DNA of 64,000 nucleotides from Lepidonotus clava (GCA_936440205.1 OW387134.1:67545427-67609426); one strand, 5' to 3'; shown: positions 22,001-37,000, numbered from the stretch's first letter. The notes: generated by a model from the letters alone, not told the origin. A program made the numbers and translations.

Positions 22001-25000
22001 CTCATTCCAATTCATCAGCCGATTTGGCTGCTGATTCAAAAAATCAATAGGGGAAAAAGATATCATTCAGGGGCGGATCCAGAAAATTTGGAAAGGGGGC
22101 GGGGGGCGCCTATGTTCAAAAGGGTCCTGGCGCCCCCCCCCCCCCCCCAATGGGCACCAATTTTACATTAAAAAAGAAAAAAGAAGAATTTGCACAAAAA
22201 AGCCCCTCCCCCTAAATCCGTCACTGTCATTAGAAAGGTTCATAATTCTCTTTTAAATGGTATATCAGATAAATGGTTCCATGCAGTATTTCAATAAAAG
22301 AATGCTAAATCGGCACCATGAGAATCAGCCTATGGAATACAGACTTTAATCCTTCAGAGTAGACAGTGCCTGCTTGCCCTTCATGATAATCCGTCTTAAT
22401 CTCACGCCCCATACGCCAGTTGGACCTGTTCACAGCGGGGCCGTATACCCTAGGGGGGCACTTGGGCTTGAAAAAGTACCCACTGCCAAACAGACCAGGC
22501 AGTGCATATCAAAATTGAGAAGCAGTCAACCACTTGTTAGGCAAAAAAAAAAGGGGGGGGGGGGGTGAACTATATATATAGAGTAGTATGTGGGCAATAA
22601 CTTGAAACTTAGCTTTATTGCTAGCTTATTTCACAAAAAAGAATAATAAGATTGTATCAGAAATTTTCCTGGGAAATTTGGGTGATATTAGTTTATTTTC
22701 TGGAATTGACACACCCTGATTTTTGGGGGTAGTGATCCGCATTCCCACAAAACCGGGGCCAGTCAACTAAAATTCAGGAGCGGTCAGTCACGAAAAACAG
22801 GGGCGGTAGTTTGGCAGTGGGTAGTAACTTTCAACGAGTCAGTACCCCCCCTCCGGGCCCGTACGCGCCACCATGACCACGTTAACGTAAGAACTGTAAT
22901 GATTACTCCTCTAGACCTATTGAATAATCATTACCCAGTCTCCAGACCTCATTACTAGACTCCTCCTGATATCCATCCCAGGCCCCTTTTTGCCGCCGTC
23001 GTAGCAGCAGCAGCCGAGGCCGATGTCCTTAGGTAGTTCTCTTCTCACGCCGACTGTTTCTCCTCTGGCCCGTTGCACAATGCCTGATCATAACAATGAA
23101 CACTTTTAAGATGACTTCTAGATCGATATCGTAACAATGACATCGTTAAGAGATCTGTATTGCGAAACGCCTTTATCTTTTTTACTACTGTATCAAATTG
23201 AATTCTGTAACTTGATATATGGAGTGACTCTGTAGGACTATATCCTGTAAAGATTACTCCTTACAGGTCATTTACAGCATTCTAAATATGTTTATTTTGA
23301 GGGTGAAAAATGCCCAACAAGGTTCAAACGAACACGTTCATTGTTACGAACACGTTCGTTGTTACGAAATTGATTGTGCAACGGGCCACAGTAGCCCGTT
23401 GCACAATACCAATTGTAACAACGAATGCTTCATCCGCAATTAATGTGTTCGTTGTCCACTTTGATCATTGTTAGGCCATTCTTTTACACATTTAAAAACC
23501 TATTCAGAATGCTGTAAATAAGCTGCAATCTTAAGTAAATAGACATATGGTGTCCCTTCATATATCAATTTACTTAATTCATTTCAATCCAGTTCAGTGG
23601 CGGATTCGAGATTTGAAAAGGGTTGCTTTTTGAAAAACTTTCCTTTATTGCCTTTTGGCCGAATTTATATTTAAAACGTTTATATTTGGCCAAAAAAAAG
23701 GTGGGGGCTTCCCCCGAGCCCCCTCTAAATCCGCCAATGCTGTGAGTAGAAGAAATGTTATAGATATTTCACAACAACAAGGTGACAATGACGTTACTGT
23801 TAACCACGTGTGCTTAAAGTATTCTTAACGTTTTCACCGTTCCGATCGGTCAATGTGCATTGGGCCGCATCCTCCTGTCGTCGCATGCCGGTGGTATGTT
23901 TAACAAGGGGGAGGTGACGTGTGAAGGGGAAGTGAGCAGCTCCATCGTTTAGTGCTCTTGTTATATCTGAGCAGCTCGTGCCCTATGTAAAGTGCATTTA
24001 ATGTGACCTCAATTGAACTGATGGTTTATCTACATTCCCTTGTACTACTGAGACTGTTCGCCTTATACTTTCTTTGTTAAAACACTCCTCTTAATGACTG
24101 TAGTATGAAATGCTGTTTTTCCATCTTCTCAAGTCAATGCCCTTCCCGCTGCTGTCGCTGTTCTGGTGGCTCTTCCTAGCAGCAGCAGGAGGGGGTCTTA
24201 CAAGGCGATTTTACTCCCGATTTCAAAAATCTGCAACTTGAAATCTTGGTTAATCCTATACATGTTATACGTCATTAGAAAGCATTTCAAATTCCCTTCT
24301 AAATGATATGTAACATGTAAGGGTTCCTTTCACAATTATAGTAATAATTTATAAATTACCAAAATTCCGACAGTCAGAATCGCCTAGTGGAATACAGTCT
24401 TTATACACTTTATGAGTAGTAACTGGTCTATAAGGAAACATATCTTACTCTTGAACAAGTTCCATAAGCCTATGAAATGCTATGGATAAATGAAACAAAA
24501 GGCATGCAACCAACTAGGTATTGTTACGGTAAGAACCAACTGGTTAACTACATTCATATCTGTTTCTTCATTAATTATTCTCTTTACATGGAGAAGACGT
24601 CTGATTTCTTACAGTACTCCCCCCTTTGTCATTGTATCGTGCCTTTGTGACTTGACGCTTTATCATAATGTTTTGGACGCAATAAAAAGAAGAATCCGTC
24701 TTGATTTGTATGATCCACGCTAAGGGTGAGCGCTGTTTTAACCCTTTGCTGTTCCGCAATTTTGGCAAATCTCCCCAGAATTTCAGACCCCAGTATGTTT
24801 AATGGAATTTCACTCTGAAAGCTTTAAATGATATATGGAAATCTATATATCATTTGAAAGCTTATCATTTAAGGATTATTTTAGTGCTGATAAAATCTTA
24901 AAAAATCAATCATTGGGTCATGTGACCTGGGTCATGTGACCCTTGATTTTTCAATATTTTAGGTGAATTTTTGGGAATTTTCAAGAAAATTGTGAAAAAT

Positions 25001-28000
25001 TAACCCAAAAATTAATCAGAGAGAAAAGGTTGTTATTGATAAAATGTAGCCAGTGAAACTAGAATTGAAATGATGTATGTTTTGAAAAAGTACACTTAAT
25101 ATATCCCATGAAAATAATTTGGTTAATCTAGTCATTTTTTACCTAAAACTTCCAAAATTGACCAAAACTTGTGTGGTAGATTTCATAAAGCATGTATTCA
25201 CACCAGTAATTGATATAAGATATCATAAAAATAATGTTATTTATGAGACAATTATATAATAAGTCATGGAGCAGTTCACATATGCAGTGAAATAGTTTTT
25301 AGGAATCATTTTTTCAAACTAATAGCTTCTTTAATAGAAAATGTCACTCGCAACTGCTGAATGCACAAATGTAGGCATATTTTGCATATATCTGATAATT
25401 ATAGAAAATAGATGGAAGTTTCCCTCTCTGTGAAAAGTAAATGAATTCAAAAGATTTCTAAATAAAATGATTTATTTATCTCCTAGCACCCTTTCTGTAT
25501 CAGACTATGTCATTATTATTGAAATAATTACATAATTTCATTCATAACACTGACTTTTACCGTGAGTTTTTATACAAAAACAGCTAGAAATTTTTAGTTA
25601 TTTATCATTTTCTGAAAAAATGGGTGACATGGTGCATTCAAAGTCATAAAAAATATATTAAATGACTTTCAATAATGATGAAAATATTTACAGGGTCACA
25701 AAAACATTTGAGCATGAACATATACTGAAAAAATTACTCAAATTGATAAATTATCAAGGAAATTATTCAGATTTAAAAATTTCGGACATATGTGTCCGAA
25801 ATTTGCACTAGAGAACAGCAAAGGGTTAAATAATACAACGAGACCCTCAGAAGTCCCCGTCGGTTATTATGGCCAATGGGACCCATTACGACGAAAGGCC
25901 GACATGATATTCATATGGCGACCCCTAATGATATTCTGAGGAGGCCCTCAAGGCAGGAACCTCAGAGACGGAGCTAACGCTCCCACCTTCCCCCCCACCT
26001 CCCCTCCCAATCCCTTCCTCCCCCCTCCCCAAAACCTATAGGTCTGCTGACCAAGAAAGGTACAAGAAAGGACCGAAAAACTTAAAACTTAAAATGTGCT
26101 ATGCCCTATGATAAACGCTGATTGCAATGACATAATATGTTTCTGTGAATATCTATTCTATATCTAAGTGAGAATTTTCAAACATTTTCCTTGTGACATT
26201 TTGTCCTCATGGTATATTCAAGCACTCATAGTTTTATAATTCTTTATAAGATAAAGTCATGTGAACAAAATCGGTCCTTTCTTAACCAGTAGATCTATAC
26301 CTGTAGGCCCTCAGGGAGTAGGCCCCCTGTCTTTGATGCCCCCTCCCCTCCTTCTCCCCCCTCCTCCCTTCCATCCCATTCCGTGACCTAGACTGTAGTT
26401 ACGTCCAAGTCCACTAGTTGCTCAGACTAGGGCTGTTCACCAGCAACCATTTTAGGTTGGTATTCCTACCCAAATCCCAGCATGCTTTGCAGCTGCTGGT
26501 TAATGGCAGGAAGAGTCATAAACCAGCCAGCAGGCCAAGAACCATCAGATTTTTAGACAAATTGTATATTCCCAGGATAAATATAAGATCTAAAAATATA
26601 TATATCCATGCTATAAACAGACTACACAATAGAAATAATCCTACAATAACTTGCAATTTTTTAATTGACCAATGAGATCCATCGTCTGTGTGTGGTTGTA
26701 CGGACCTATTATGTAAAAACCAAGTTGGTCAGGGACGGACTACCCGTGACCTTGACGTAAAAAACACCCAGTCGCCGTCGACTTCCGGTGGCCGGTTGCC
26801 ATGGTAACAGCCCGCTCTAAGGTGACCCTGCTCTCCTCTCGTCTTTTTGCAGGTGTTCGCGGGGGGTGGCCCGGGGGCCTGTACGCCATCCCGATGTCCA
26901 AGACGGGGTGCCCGGAGGTCACCGACTTCACCTGGGAAGTAGGTGAGTAGTGGTTTGGAGGATAAGAAGCAGCTTTTAGCTGATGTTGTTATTATAGAGA
27001 GATTGGGCCATCTCTAAAGAAATAAGTTTGTTTCCCCATTACCGATCTATACTGAGCATTTTAGGGCGTACTGATTTTATTTGTCGTTTTTGGGATTGTT
27101 TTCATGTGCTTTTTTAGTGTCTTTTATTTTAAATAAAATAACAGCCATATGCTCCTTCCCCCCCCCCCCCCAAAAAAAATAAATAAATAAATAAATAAAA
27201 AAAAAAAAATTAATCAAAAAAAAAATAGTGAATGATAAATTTAGAGGGAAAAAACCCAAATTCTACGGGAAAAAAACAACCCAAAATCCTTACCAAAATT
27301 AACCTGTAGGTCTTTAAAATACCGTAAATCAGCTATACGTGGTAGGGTGAAGAAGTTGGGATCTTGTAATGTAAAAGCGGCAGTGTGCGCTGAATATAAT
27401 GAGATGAGACGAGGTATGCGGAAGGAATTTCATGTTTTTTTTAATTCAAAAAATTTGTAGTAAATAGGCCTACAGTTATACTGTTTTCTAGGGAGAACCC
27501 AACTTTGGTTCACCTGTAGCAAATTCGATTTAGTTTTTATGTTTTTTCAATACAAAAGTTTGATAGTACTAATAAATACAAGGTCGCCCGTGAGACTATC
27601 TGACGTTATTTATGTTTGCAAAGTAACACTCTTACTTAAATTTAAAATAAATAAAATAATGATGTTTTGTTTTTTAATTAAACATTTCGTGCATAAACCC
27701 ATTGGTCAGAATGAATTTACTTAATGAAATATAAACCTTTTTCTTCAAACACTGATTTATCCCCCCCCCTCTTATCTCCGAGAATATTGTGTTTACAAAA
27801 AGTTATATTTTGGCTGGTATCTGGCATTATTGCCCTATCAAAGAGAACCGACCCCGAACGTCACGAACACCTCTTTAAAGTTACATCAAAGCCACTTACC
27901 TCCAGTGGGGGATTACCTGAGGGGGTAGGGCGTCCCCCCTGCGTCCCCCCTGCGTCCCCCCGGCGTCTGGCCCTAGCTTAGAGCCGTGGATCGATGCTCC

Positions 28001-31000
28001 GTACTACTACCACGTACGGCCACCTGCCAACCACGTAGAGATCTAAGGAACGGTTATTTGTTTGTCTCTAGAGTTACTGAAAGTTATATCTGGAAATGAA
28101 CTTACGTAGATATTTGTAGTTATTGGCAGAATTCAGTGAAACTCTCCATCGCAAAATGACGCACAGAATATTAGTAGAAGCGTTAATATTATGGATACAA
28201 GTACAAGTTTATTTTACATGTATTTGTATGTCTAAAATATATCCTTCTGCTCTGTTTGACCATAGAACTATACAGTTCTATGATTTATTAAATATGGTTG
28301 AGAGGTTAATCTAACTTCCCATGAAAAATATACGACTATTTTTCTTATGTAGAATATATTAGAAACCGTCTTTTCCTTTGACTATTCCATGTATTTATTC
28401 ACATATTCAAAAATAAACTGTTCTGTATAAACACCACCAAAATTATTATGAATCAAAACTTTACCACAAAAAAAGTGGCAAAGGCAAAACATGGGGTATC
28501 AAATGAATACACCTACCCCCATACCAAATCCTGAGTCTTTCATTTACTATTACTCCGTCGCTAACAATTTTCCTTCATCCTCCTTCCTGTTTGTGGAAGA
28601 ATATTTGACTATTTGTACTCAGAATTTGGAAAAATCGTAGAAACTATTTGACTAAGAGCACGGAGTGTCAAATGTGTGCACCCACACCCGTACCAAATCC
28701 AACTCTTCCATTCCTGTCGCTAACGATTTCCCTTCCCCCTTTCAGGGACGCGCACCCACCAGACACTACTCTATTTAACAAATTCATCTGGCTTTCCATG
28801 TAAAATAAATGACTATTTTTATGGGTTTTTTTGTATCGATAATCCAAGTAAAATATATCTTACCTATCTTAGAAGCCGTCTTTTCTTTTTAAGAATTTAA
28901 AGGTTTATGTTTTTAAATAACTTTTTCTACACAGGGTATCACACGTGTACCAAATCCCGACTCTTTCATCTACTGTTATCCCACTCTTTCATCTGTAAAT
29001 ATATTATATAGTATTTCCCTTGTTGCTAACGATTTGCCCTATTCCATCTGCAGGGACGCGCACCCACCAGACGGAGGTGGGCAGTCACGCGTCTGACCCC
29101 AGCCACCTGGCGGGCATCTACACGTACCACACAGACAGGGTGACCCAGTCCTTCTGTGTCAAGACCACGCCCGTCAGCGACGGCATGTACACCTGGCAAA
29201 AAGGTAAGGGCGCAAACCTCCAGGGTATAGTTTATGGTATTTTAACCTGGCAGAAAGATAAGGGCACAGACCTTTAGGGTAGTCTATCTATACGTACCAC
29301 ACTGACAGGGTGACCCAGTCCTTCTGTATCAAGACCACCCCCGTCAGTGACGGCATGTACACCTGGCAAAAAGGTAAGGACGCACACCTCTAGGGTATAG
29401 CTTTAACCTGGCAGAAAGATAAGGGCACAGACCTTTAGGGTATAGTCTATGGTATTTTAACCTGGCAGAAAGATAAGGGCACAGACTTTGAGGGTATAGT
29501 CTATCTATACGTACCAGACAGACAGGGTGACCCAGTCCTTCTGTGTCAAGACCACGCCCGTCAGCGACGGCATGTACACCTGGCAAAAAGGTAAGGGCGC
29601 ACACCTCTAGGGTATAGTTTATGGTATTTTCACCTGGCAGAAAGGCAAGGGCACAGACCTTTAGGGTATAGTCTATCTATATGTACCACATAGACAGGGT
29701 GACCCATGCCTTCTGTGTCAAGACCACGCCCGTCAGCGACGGCATGTACACCTGGCAAAAAGGTAATGGCGCACACCTCTAGGGTATAGTCTATGGTATT
29801 TTAACCTGGCAGAAAGATAAGGGCACAGACCTCTAGGGTATAGTCTATCTATATGTACCACACGGACAGGGTGACCCAGTCCTTCTGTGTCAAGACCACG
29901 CCCGTCAGCGACGGCATGTACACCTGGCAGAAAGGTAAGGGCACAAACCTCTAGGGTATAGTTTATGGTATTTTAACCTGGCAGAAAGATAAGGATGCAC
30001 ACCTCTAGGGTATATTTTATTATATTTTTATGTGGTATAAAAGGTAATAATTACAGAACTTTTTCCTGACGCAAAAGTACTGATCCAAATCTCTGTAGTT
30101 TAACTAATGTATTTTCACCTGGTAGAAAGGTAAGGATGCAGACGTCTAGGGTATATTTTATTATATTTTTGTTTACATGGTATAAAAGGTACCAATGTTT
30201 ACCTCAGGGGTGTAGTTCACAGTATTTTTTCCTGATAGAAAAGTACTGGCATAAATCTCTACAGTTTAACTAAGGTATTTTCACCTGGCAGAAAGGAAAG
30301 GGCGCAAACCTCTAGGGTATAGTTTATGGTATTTTTTAACCCGATATTAAAGGTAACAATGGTTACCGCAGGGGCATAGTTCGCAGTGCTTTTTCCTGAT
30401 AGAGAAGTACTGGCCCAAATCTCTATAGTTTAGCTATGGTATTTTCACTTGAGAGAACTTAGGTAAGGGTGCACCTTCCTAAGGGACTTCAACTTTCAGA
30501 AAAGTAAGGGCCAAAAACTTAAGGGTATACTTTACGGTTTTAACCTGATAAGGAGTTAAGGGGCCAAATCTCTGGTATAGTAGGCTCCCTCCCCTAAAGC
30601 CCCGGCCACACTCAACAACTCAACTCAACTCGATTGTCGTAGCTCCTGCTGGCGCCTGATGCTACGACTGTCTGGTCTTAGGCAAAAATCCGTACCTGGC
30701 CATAGGGTACGACCCGATGGTCGTAGATGTATTCATTTATGCATATAGCTAAACCTTAGGCACTCCCCCCTAAGACCCAACGATCCAGTCGTACATCTTC
30801 ATCTTTCCAACATGTAGGACTCAACTCAACTTTCATGGGTTTAGCTACGACTGCCCCGGCCACACTCTACGACTGAGACCAACTCAACTCAACTCGACCG
30901 TCGAGTTGGGATCAGTTGGTTAGTGTGGCCGGGGCTTAAAGGTATTTTCACCAAGCAGAAATGAAAGAGATGAACTCCTGAGTAAATTAATGTTAAGGTT

Positions 31001-34000
31001 ACCTGAGAGGAAGGGCATAAAGAGAAACATAAGAGCCACTAACTAACCGGTATAGCTGGATCAAAGTATCATAGATCAGTGACAGTTAAATAATGATGAA
31101 ATCTAGATGTATCCAAAACACCAAAAGAGATGTAAAATTTATGTCAATACTACATATTGTAGATATGTTACAAAACAATTAATGTAATCAGTGGTACGTA
31201 ATCAATAGCGAATCTCTTACATGGTTGTTGGAGGACTGTCATTAAAGTGTAGGCAGGTGCGTCTATCGTCAAAAAAGTGCAGCTGTTGGGTTTAACAATA
31301 CCAACAGTTACATGAATCAGTGGCCTGTTTCATAACAAATGTCCGTATATTCTGCATTTCATAAACTTACAATCACCTTTTTGGCTGCTGTAGCTATGTG
31401 AGTTTTGCTTTTGCTTACGTGAGTTTGGGTGGATTTACCGGAGTTTTGGGTCAATTTATGCGAGTTTTGTTAAGAAACGGCTGCATACGAGAGTTTCAAA
31501 CTTGTACAGTTTCCGTAAACTCACATAAAAGCTTTTTAGCTAACACCCCACAGTTCATAATGTACTTTCAGATTTATCTTAGTTCATGACACAAATAACG
31601 CGTAGAAATACGTGAAAATTTACAAGTTACCATTAGGCACCCCATAGAGGTCCCCCTCACCGACCTGGGGTTACCCCGGAAGTAGTACATCATTGTGGGA
31701 AAGTAGTTCCCAGACGCCCAGCGTCCAGGGTGCGTAACCCTGGAAACGTGTATTTCCTTATCCGACCCCTGGAAACGTGTATTTCCTTATCCGACTGGGC
31801 CCCATCCAGGATTTCCGGGGGGATCTAGAGGTCTGATAATTATGACGTCTCGCTCTATATCACAGCCCATCCCCTCTCTTGACCCGGCTTCCCATAATAA
31901 TTATCGGTAGTATAGAAACTAGATAAAATGGGGCAAACAAAAAATGCTGTATTCAGGTAACATAGGTGGAAAAAAATTAGGGAAGGTAGGTCGTTTTTTG
32001 TTTGTTTTTGTTTTCAACTTACCAAACGGGCGCGGGCAGAGTTGGAAATAAAGAAAGTCGCTCTAAACAGCCTCTTAAACAAAATTTAGGGTGGGGCCAA
32101 AAGATTAGGATATGTCGGTTTACCTGAAGACAACATTTTTTTTTAGGCCTGGGTAGATATAACCACTTAAACGGAGATATGTCATTTTCATAGGCTAGGA
32201 AAACTCCCCATAAAGATTGCATATAGTGTATTGCATTAGGGTGCACCCCTTTGCAAGTTCGAACTTTATCAGCTTCTAGCAATATTTCATGATTGAGGAA
32301 ATCGATAATAAAAACCTACTGTATGGTATAAGTTTCAGTTGGGTCAACGAGGTAGCTGTAAAATAAATAGTAGGATAGTAGTATAAGAAGATTCATTGGA
32401 GTCGTCTGAGTGTGGCCATAATGACTCATAGGGGAGAGTCAGGAACCGAGGGCGAAGCCCGAGGTTTATACGATCCCCATCAGTCGTATGGCCACTCGCG
32501 GACAACCAAAAAAGGTCTTCCATATTTTACCACCCAAACAAAGCACTAAATAATGTTGAGAAACATGAAAACGAGGAGCGGTACCTACAGCCTGTCAATA
32601 CGCACTGACCCTTATACGCACCGCTCGTTGGCCTTGCAGGTGATAAAACCTGATTTTAAAAGGTACAGATATGAGAAGAAAAACGTTGTACTTTCTTTGA
32701 TTAAAAATACATTACTCTCCGGAGCTTCCCCTCACAATAGGCTAATTGATCCATCAGTGGATGTGAGTGTTGTAAGTCTTTTATCCGCACCTCTTTAAGA
32801 GATTATCTAACAAACTGTAACACGGAGCGACCATTGTTTCCGTCCATTAACTAATGGATGTTCAGGCCCTGTTATATAGTAAACACTACACCCGCATCAC
32901 ATGCACGCTCGGCGATCTACTTCCGACACTTTAAGTGGTTATTAGTTCTGAATTTAAATAATCGATCCACGCTACACTTTCAGGTATTAAAGTGGGTGGG
33001 GGGGGGGGGGTCAATTATTGATTAGATCGGTATTTCCTGAATAATATACGCGTAATGGTTGTGTACATATTTCCGACTGTGGGGTTGGGAACAACATAAT
33101 TGAACTTCTGAACAGTTATCATTTGACAGGGATGTAAGGCTTCCGATTTTTGTCTTAAATTCAGATGTTAAGAAAAAGAATGAAATCACAGTTAAAAGGT
33201 ACTTACACTACAGTTAAACAGCAGCGAAGTAACAGACCTGAATTAGTCGACAATGTTACCTAATGAAGCACCTGGCAGTGCCTTAGGGGCTGTTTAGACC
33301 TTCAGATATATTTCAGATTCAGATTCATACAAAGTTGGAAAGCTGTAGAAGGGAGTGAATAAATAATGCCTTCTGATTGGTTGATATTAGTTTTAACTTA
33401 ATTTTTCTGCGAATCTATTACCTCTCAGAGTTCAAGTTAAGACTTTAGATTCCAGACATTTTAGCCAACCCCAGCTAGCCCCTGATTTGATGAACATTGA
33501 GTTTACTTAGGAAATATCTCAATAACTGTGACCTTAGTAGGCAAAGCCTCACATAGTTGAGGTGGTTCAAGGTTATAGGTACATGTACATGTACATGTAT
33601 GTAAATGCGTCTAATGTCCAAACCTCCTGGTCTATTATTGCTATAGTATTACTATTAGATAAGATCTTGACCCAAGTTCCGGATTGATTTAGTGGCTCAT
33701 CAAAACTGAAAGTGTTCCTAATCCTGTTCATGGCCCGTCTATGTTTCGATCCATATATAATAGCATCGCCATATATATCTATTAACATCCTTCATTACGT
33801 CCTATAGACAACGTTTTGACAATATTCTATATTTATCTTCAGCCAATGGAACAGCAGACCCAATATCTAAAACAGTTCCAATATCCAATTTAAAGTTTCA
33901 GCCAGAACCTAAATAAGGAAGTCACTTGTTCCCAACCATTGTTCTCGAAACTTCAGTCATTTTTTTTTTTTTTTAATTTGCTGTGAGACATGTGCCTACC

Positions 34001-37000
34001 AATATAAGCGTTATTTATATCATTTATTTCGAGACACTATAAACACCAATTAAGGCTGTAACCCACTAGTAGATTTTACCGCCTATTCTAGAAGTCGCCA
34101 GTGGGAATATGGGTCAAGTATGGACAAGTTACATATCATTAGAAAGGACTTTTGATTCTCTTTCAAATGAGATGCAAGACGCATGATCTTTTGCGATAAT
34201 ATTGGGTAAAATTCATGAATTAAAAAATCGGCGGCAGTTAGAATCGCCTGGTGGAATCGGGCATTTCCTATCGCTACTTGGAGATATCCGGTGTACAACC
34301 AGTCAGTGTTGTATTGGGTTCCCGTCGGAAAGTCGAGCACGTATGGGTTCAAATTTAACTCAATTTATCAATACTTCCTTTGTTTGCGATGGGATGTCTG
34401 TGATGAAGTCTTCTTAAGCCTTCTCAAAATAATTGCTCAAAAACGGCCCTGCTATTTTTGTAGGACCCTTGCGTGCTGGTTTGATGTCCTCTCATCTCGT
34501 CCGTCGGTCTGTTCTTAAAACGTCTGAATCTGTCTGCAAAAAAAAGAAGGAAAAAAGAGAGAGATGGCTTTCTAGACATTTCCTCTAGTCCCTCTAACCG
34601 TGCCTCACGGAAATAATTATTAAACTTGCTTAAATTCAAGAACAATTCAGGATAATGAGTTTGTCGGTACGAGATTAAAAAGAAAAACGTGGGATTTTAA
34701 ACTACTCCTTAATACATGACAAGTCTTCATGAGATAAATTCACGTACGCTTATAAATGAGCCAGCTTAGGGCCTTTGACTTTAATTTTCCACTTCACAAG
34801 TTGTTGACAAATTTGGTAGGTAGCTTAATGGGGCTTCTCAGTCAGAACTGATCCTTATTTGTAACAGGATGAACGGGATTCATGTGTAACTATAAATCAC
34901 CAAAGTGTCTGATATTTGTTTCATATTTAATCGAGCTGTAGGTATTGGGTATAGAAACCACCTTTCACTATCCTTTTCCCCCCCTTTCTTTCTTTCCTTT
35001 CTCTTTTTTTCTTTATTTGATCCAATTTTGTACTCACAGATCTTCAATTGGAGCGTAGTTGGTGTTAGAAATAATTACCAATACATCAACTCAGTGTCAA
35101 GAAATATAACAATTACATGACAAACCATTCAAGTTATATACAACATTTTTACATAAGGGATTTTCTTGAAATCATTGAATGACAAGCGTGATATCCTTCT
35201 GGCCAATGATGTGTCATCTACTGATGTGAGTTTCTGGGTTCCTTGTACATGTTAACGCCTGACATCCATCAAACTTCCCTCCCCTCAGCCAGCTGGTCTC
35301 ACTAGCTCCCGGAACAAAATGCAGTAGAAATTCAGTGGGAAATCAGTAGAGGAGCAGTAGGGGCATGCAGTATTACTATTTTTGTTTTTAATTCAGGTCT
35401 TTATACGGGTGCAAATCAAACTAAACGTCTTATTTCAGCAGTAAATCAGTAGAAATAAGTATGGTTCCAGTAGTTTGCTAGTAGTGAATCAGTATGTTCG
35501 AAATATTTAAATGAGTTTTCAGCAAAAATCAATATGTAATCAGTAGTTTTTGAGTAGCTAATTTATTGTGTGGGCATATGACATGATATCTCAGTCAGTG
35601 TGGCAGCACTATAGGCCTGACGGGAGTTTGTCCCTGGGCGCGGCCATGTTGGTAAAGGGAGAGTCCTAATTGGCTGAAAAGTCGCGCTTGACCCCCGACA
35701 GCTAGCGGCGCCAAAGGACTACGCATGCGCAGACCTAGACTCCCGACAACGCTATAAAGAGGGCATTGGGTCCCATTCCTACAAATATGCACCTCATTTC
35801 ATAGATTCGGTCACCGCCCCTGTGGCGTAAAACTAGCTGCAAAGCTTTACCTTATGCAGTCTGGTAAAAGAACCCTAAAGGGTTGGCCGGACGTTAAACT
35901 AACCCAACAGACAAACAGTAGCTCATTCAAATATTTCGGACATACTGATTTAGGAAGCATCTACTGCCGTTCGGCCCGGGAGCCCTTATATAGCAGCTGG
36001 TCTCATATGTCTGTGACTCAGCCACCTCTGTCCTTGTCATTAGCTCATCTCATTCCTCCTGGCAGTTGATAAGCAGGTTAAGGGTTGATGACCAACCCGT
36101 AATGCGGCTGTCACTGTCACAGATCCGTATTACATCATTATTAACGATGTGACAGGTCTTTACCCAAATTGTGGTCGTCCCACTGATTAAACTAGTTGTG
36201 GGAATTTGATGAAAGTTTGGTGGCAAGAGTGAAGGCAAATCAATTATTGAAGATCTTCTTTTTAGTTTTTGTTCCAGAACGTATTGTTTGAATCTTGTCA
36301 AATTGACTTTTGATTTAACATCATAGAAAAGGCCTGAATTAATGGAAAGTCAGATCTCTTCTTTAGTGACAGAGAAATCGATAATTTCTTGCTCGGCTCA
36401 AAAAAGACGATAACTTTCAAGAAGAAAGTTCTTGTCATTTCGAAAATGATTTAATCTAATAAATTGGAGGGACTGTAATCTTAGAATCCAACGTTTTTGT
36501 CTCCCCTTGATTACATGCAAATTTAATTTTGGCTTATTTCGACATTGGGAATGACGGGAGAAAGGGTGAAAAAGAGGCCGGGGCTTTAATAATCTCGCTT
36601 GTCTTTTAAAACTGCGAGGGTTGTGTGTCATCAATTACACTACTTTCTTTTCGTCCATAGGCATTCGCCCTATTACCTAGTAAACATGTATTGACCGATG
36701 TGTAGAATGGAATTGTTTTTGTGATATGAATATCCATACTAATTTCTATTCATGACAATTAGGTTGACTATCTTTTTGACTATTTCAAAATTTTAACCTT
36801 TGCCAAATTTTCGGTTCGAAGAACAGTATTCCCGTCGGCCCAACGGTATGTTACTTAATTCTATTCTTTTTTTCATATATATAAAATTTCATGAGGAAGG
36901 AAACATGACTCATATAATTCCCTATTGATACTACTAATTATCTCATAATGGGATAATTAATAGCATTTTTTGTCCAAAATGCTTCACGAGACGTTATGAT

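Noticed and set aside
27077-27259. Minus-strand frame with hydrophobic F/I-rich translation
   Set aside because: Translation of an A/AAAT microsatellite and a C-run, not a membrane protein.
29344-29604. 86-codon minus-strand frame with repeated CPYLSAR peptides
   Set aside because: Antisense of the exon 4-derived minisatellite; repetition comes from the DNA repeat.
29300-29935. Treating the four extra exon 4 copies as real additional ApeC exons
   Set aside because: None has a pyrimidine-rich acceptor in phase 1; using the nearby AGs gives stops or the wrong frame. Kept as a repeat and as a finding instead.
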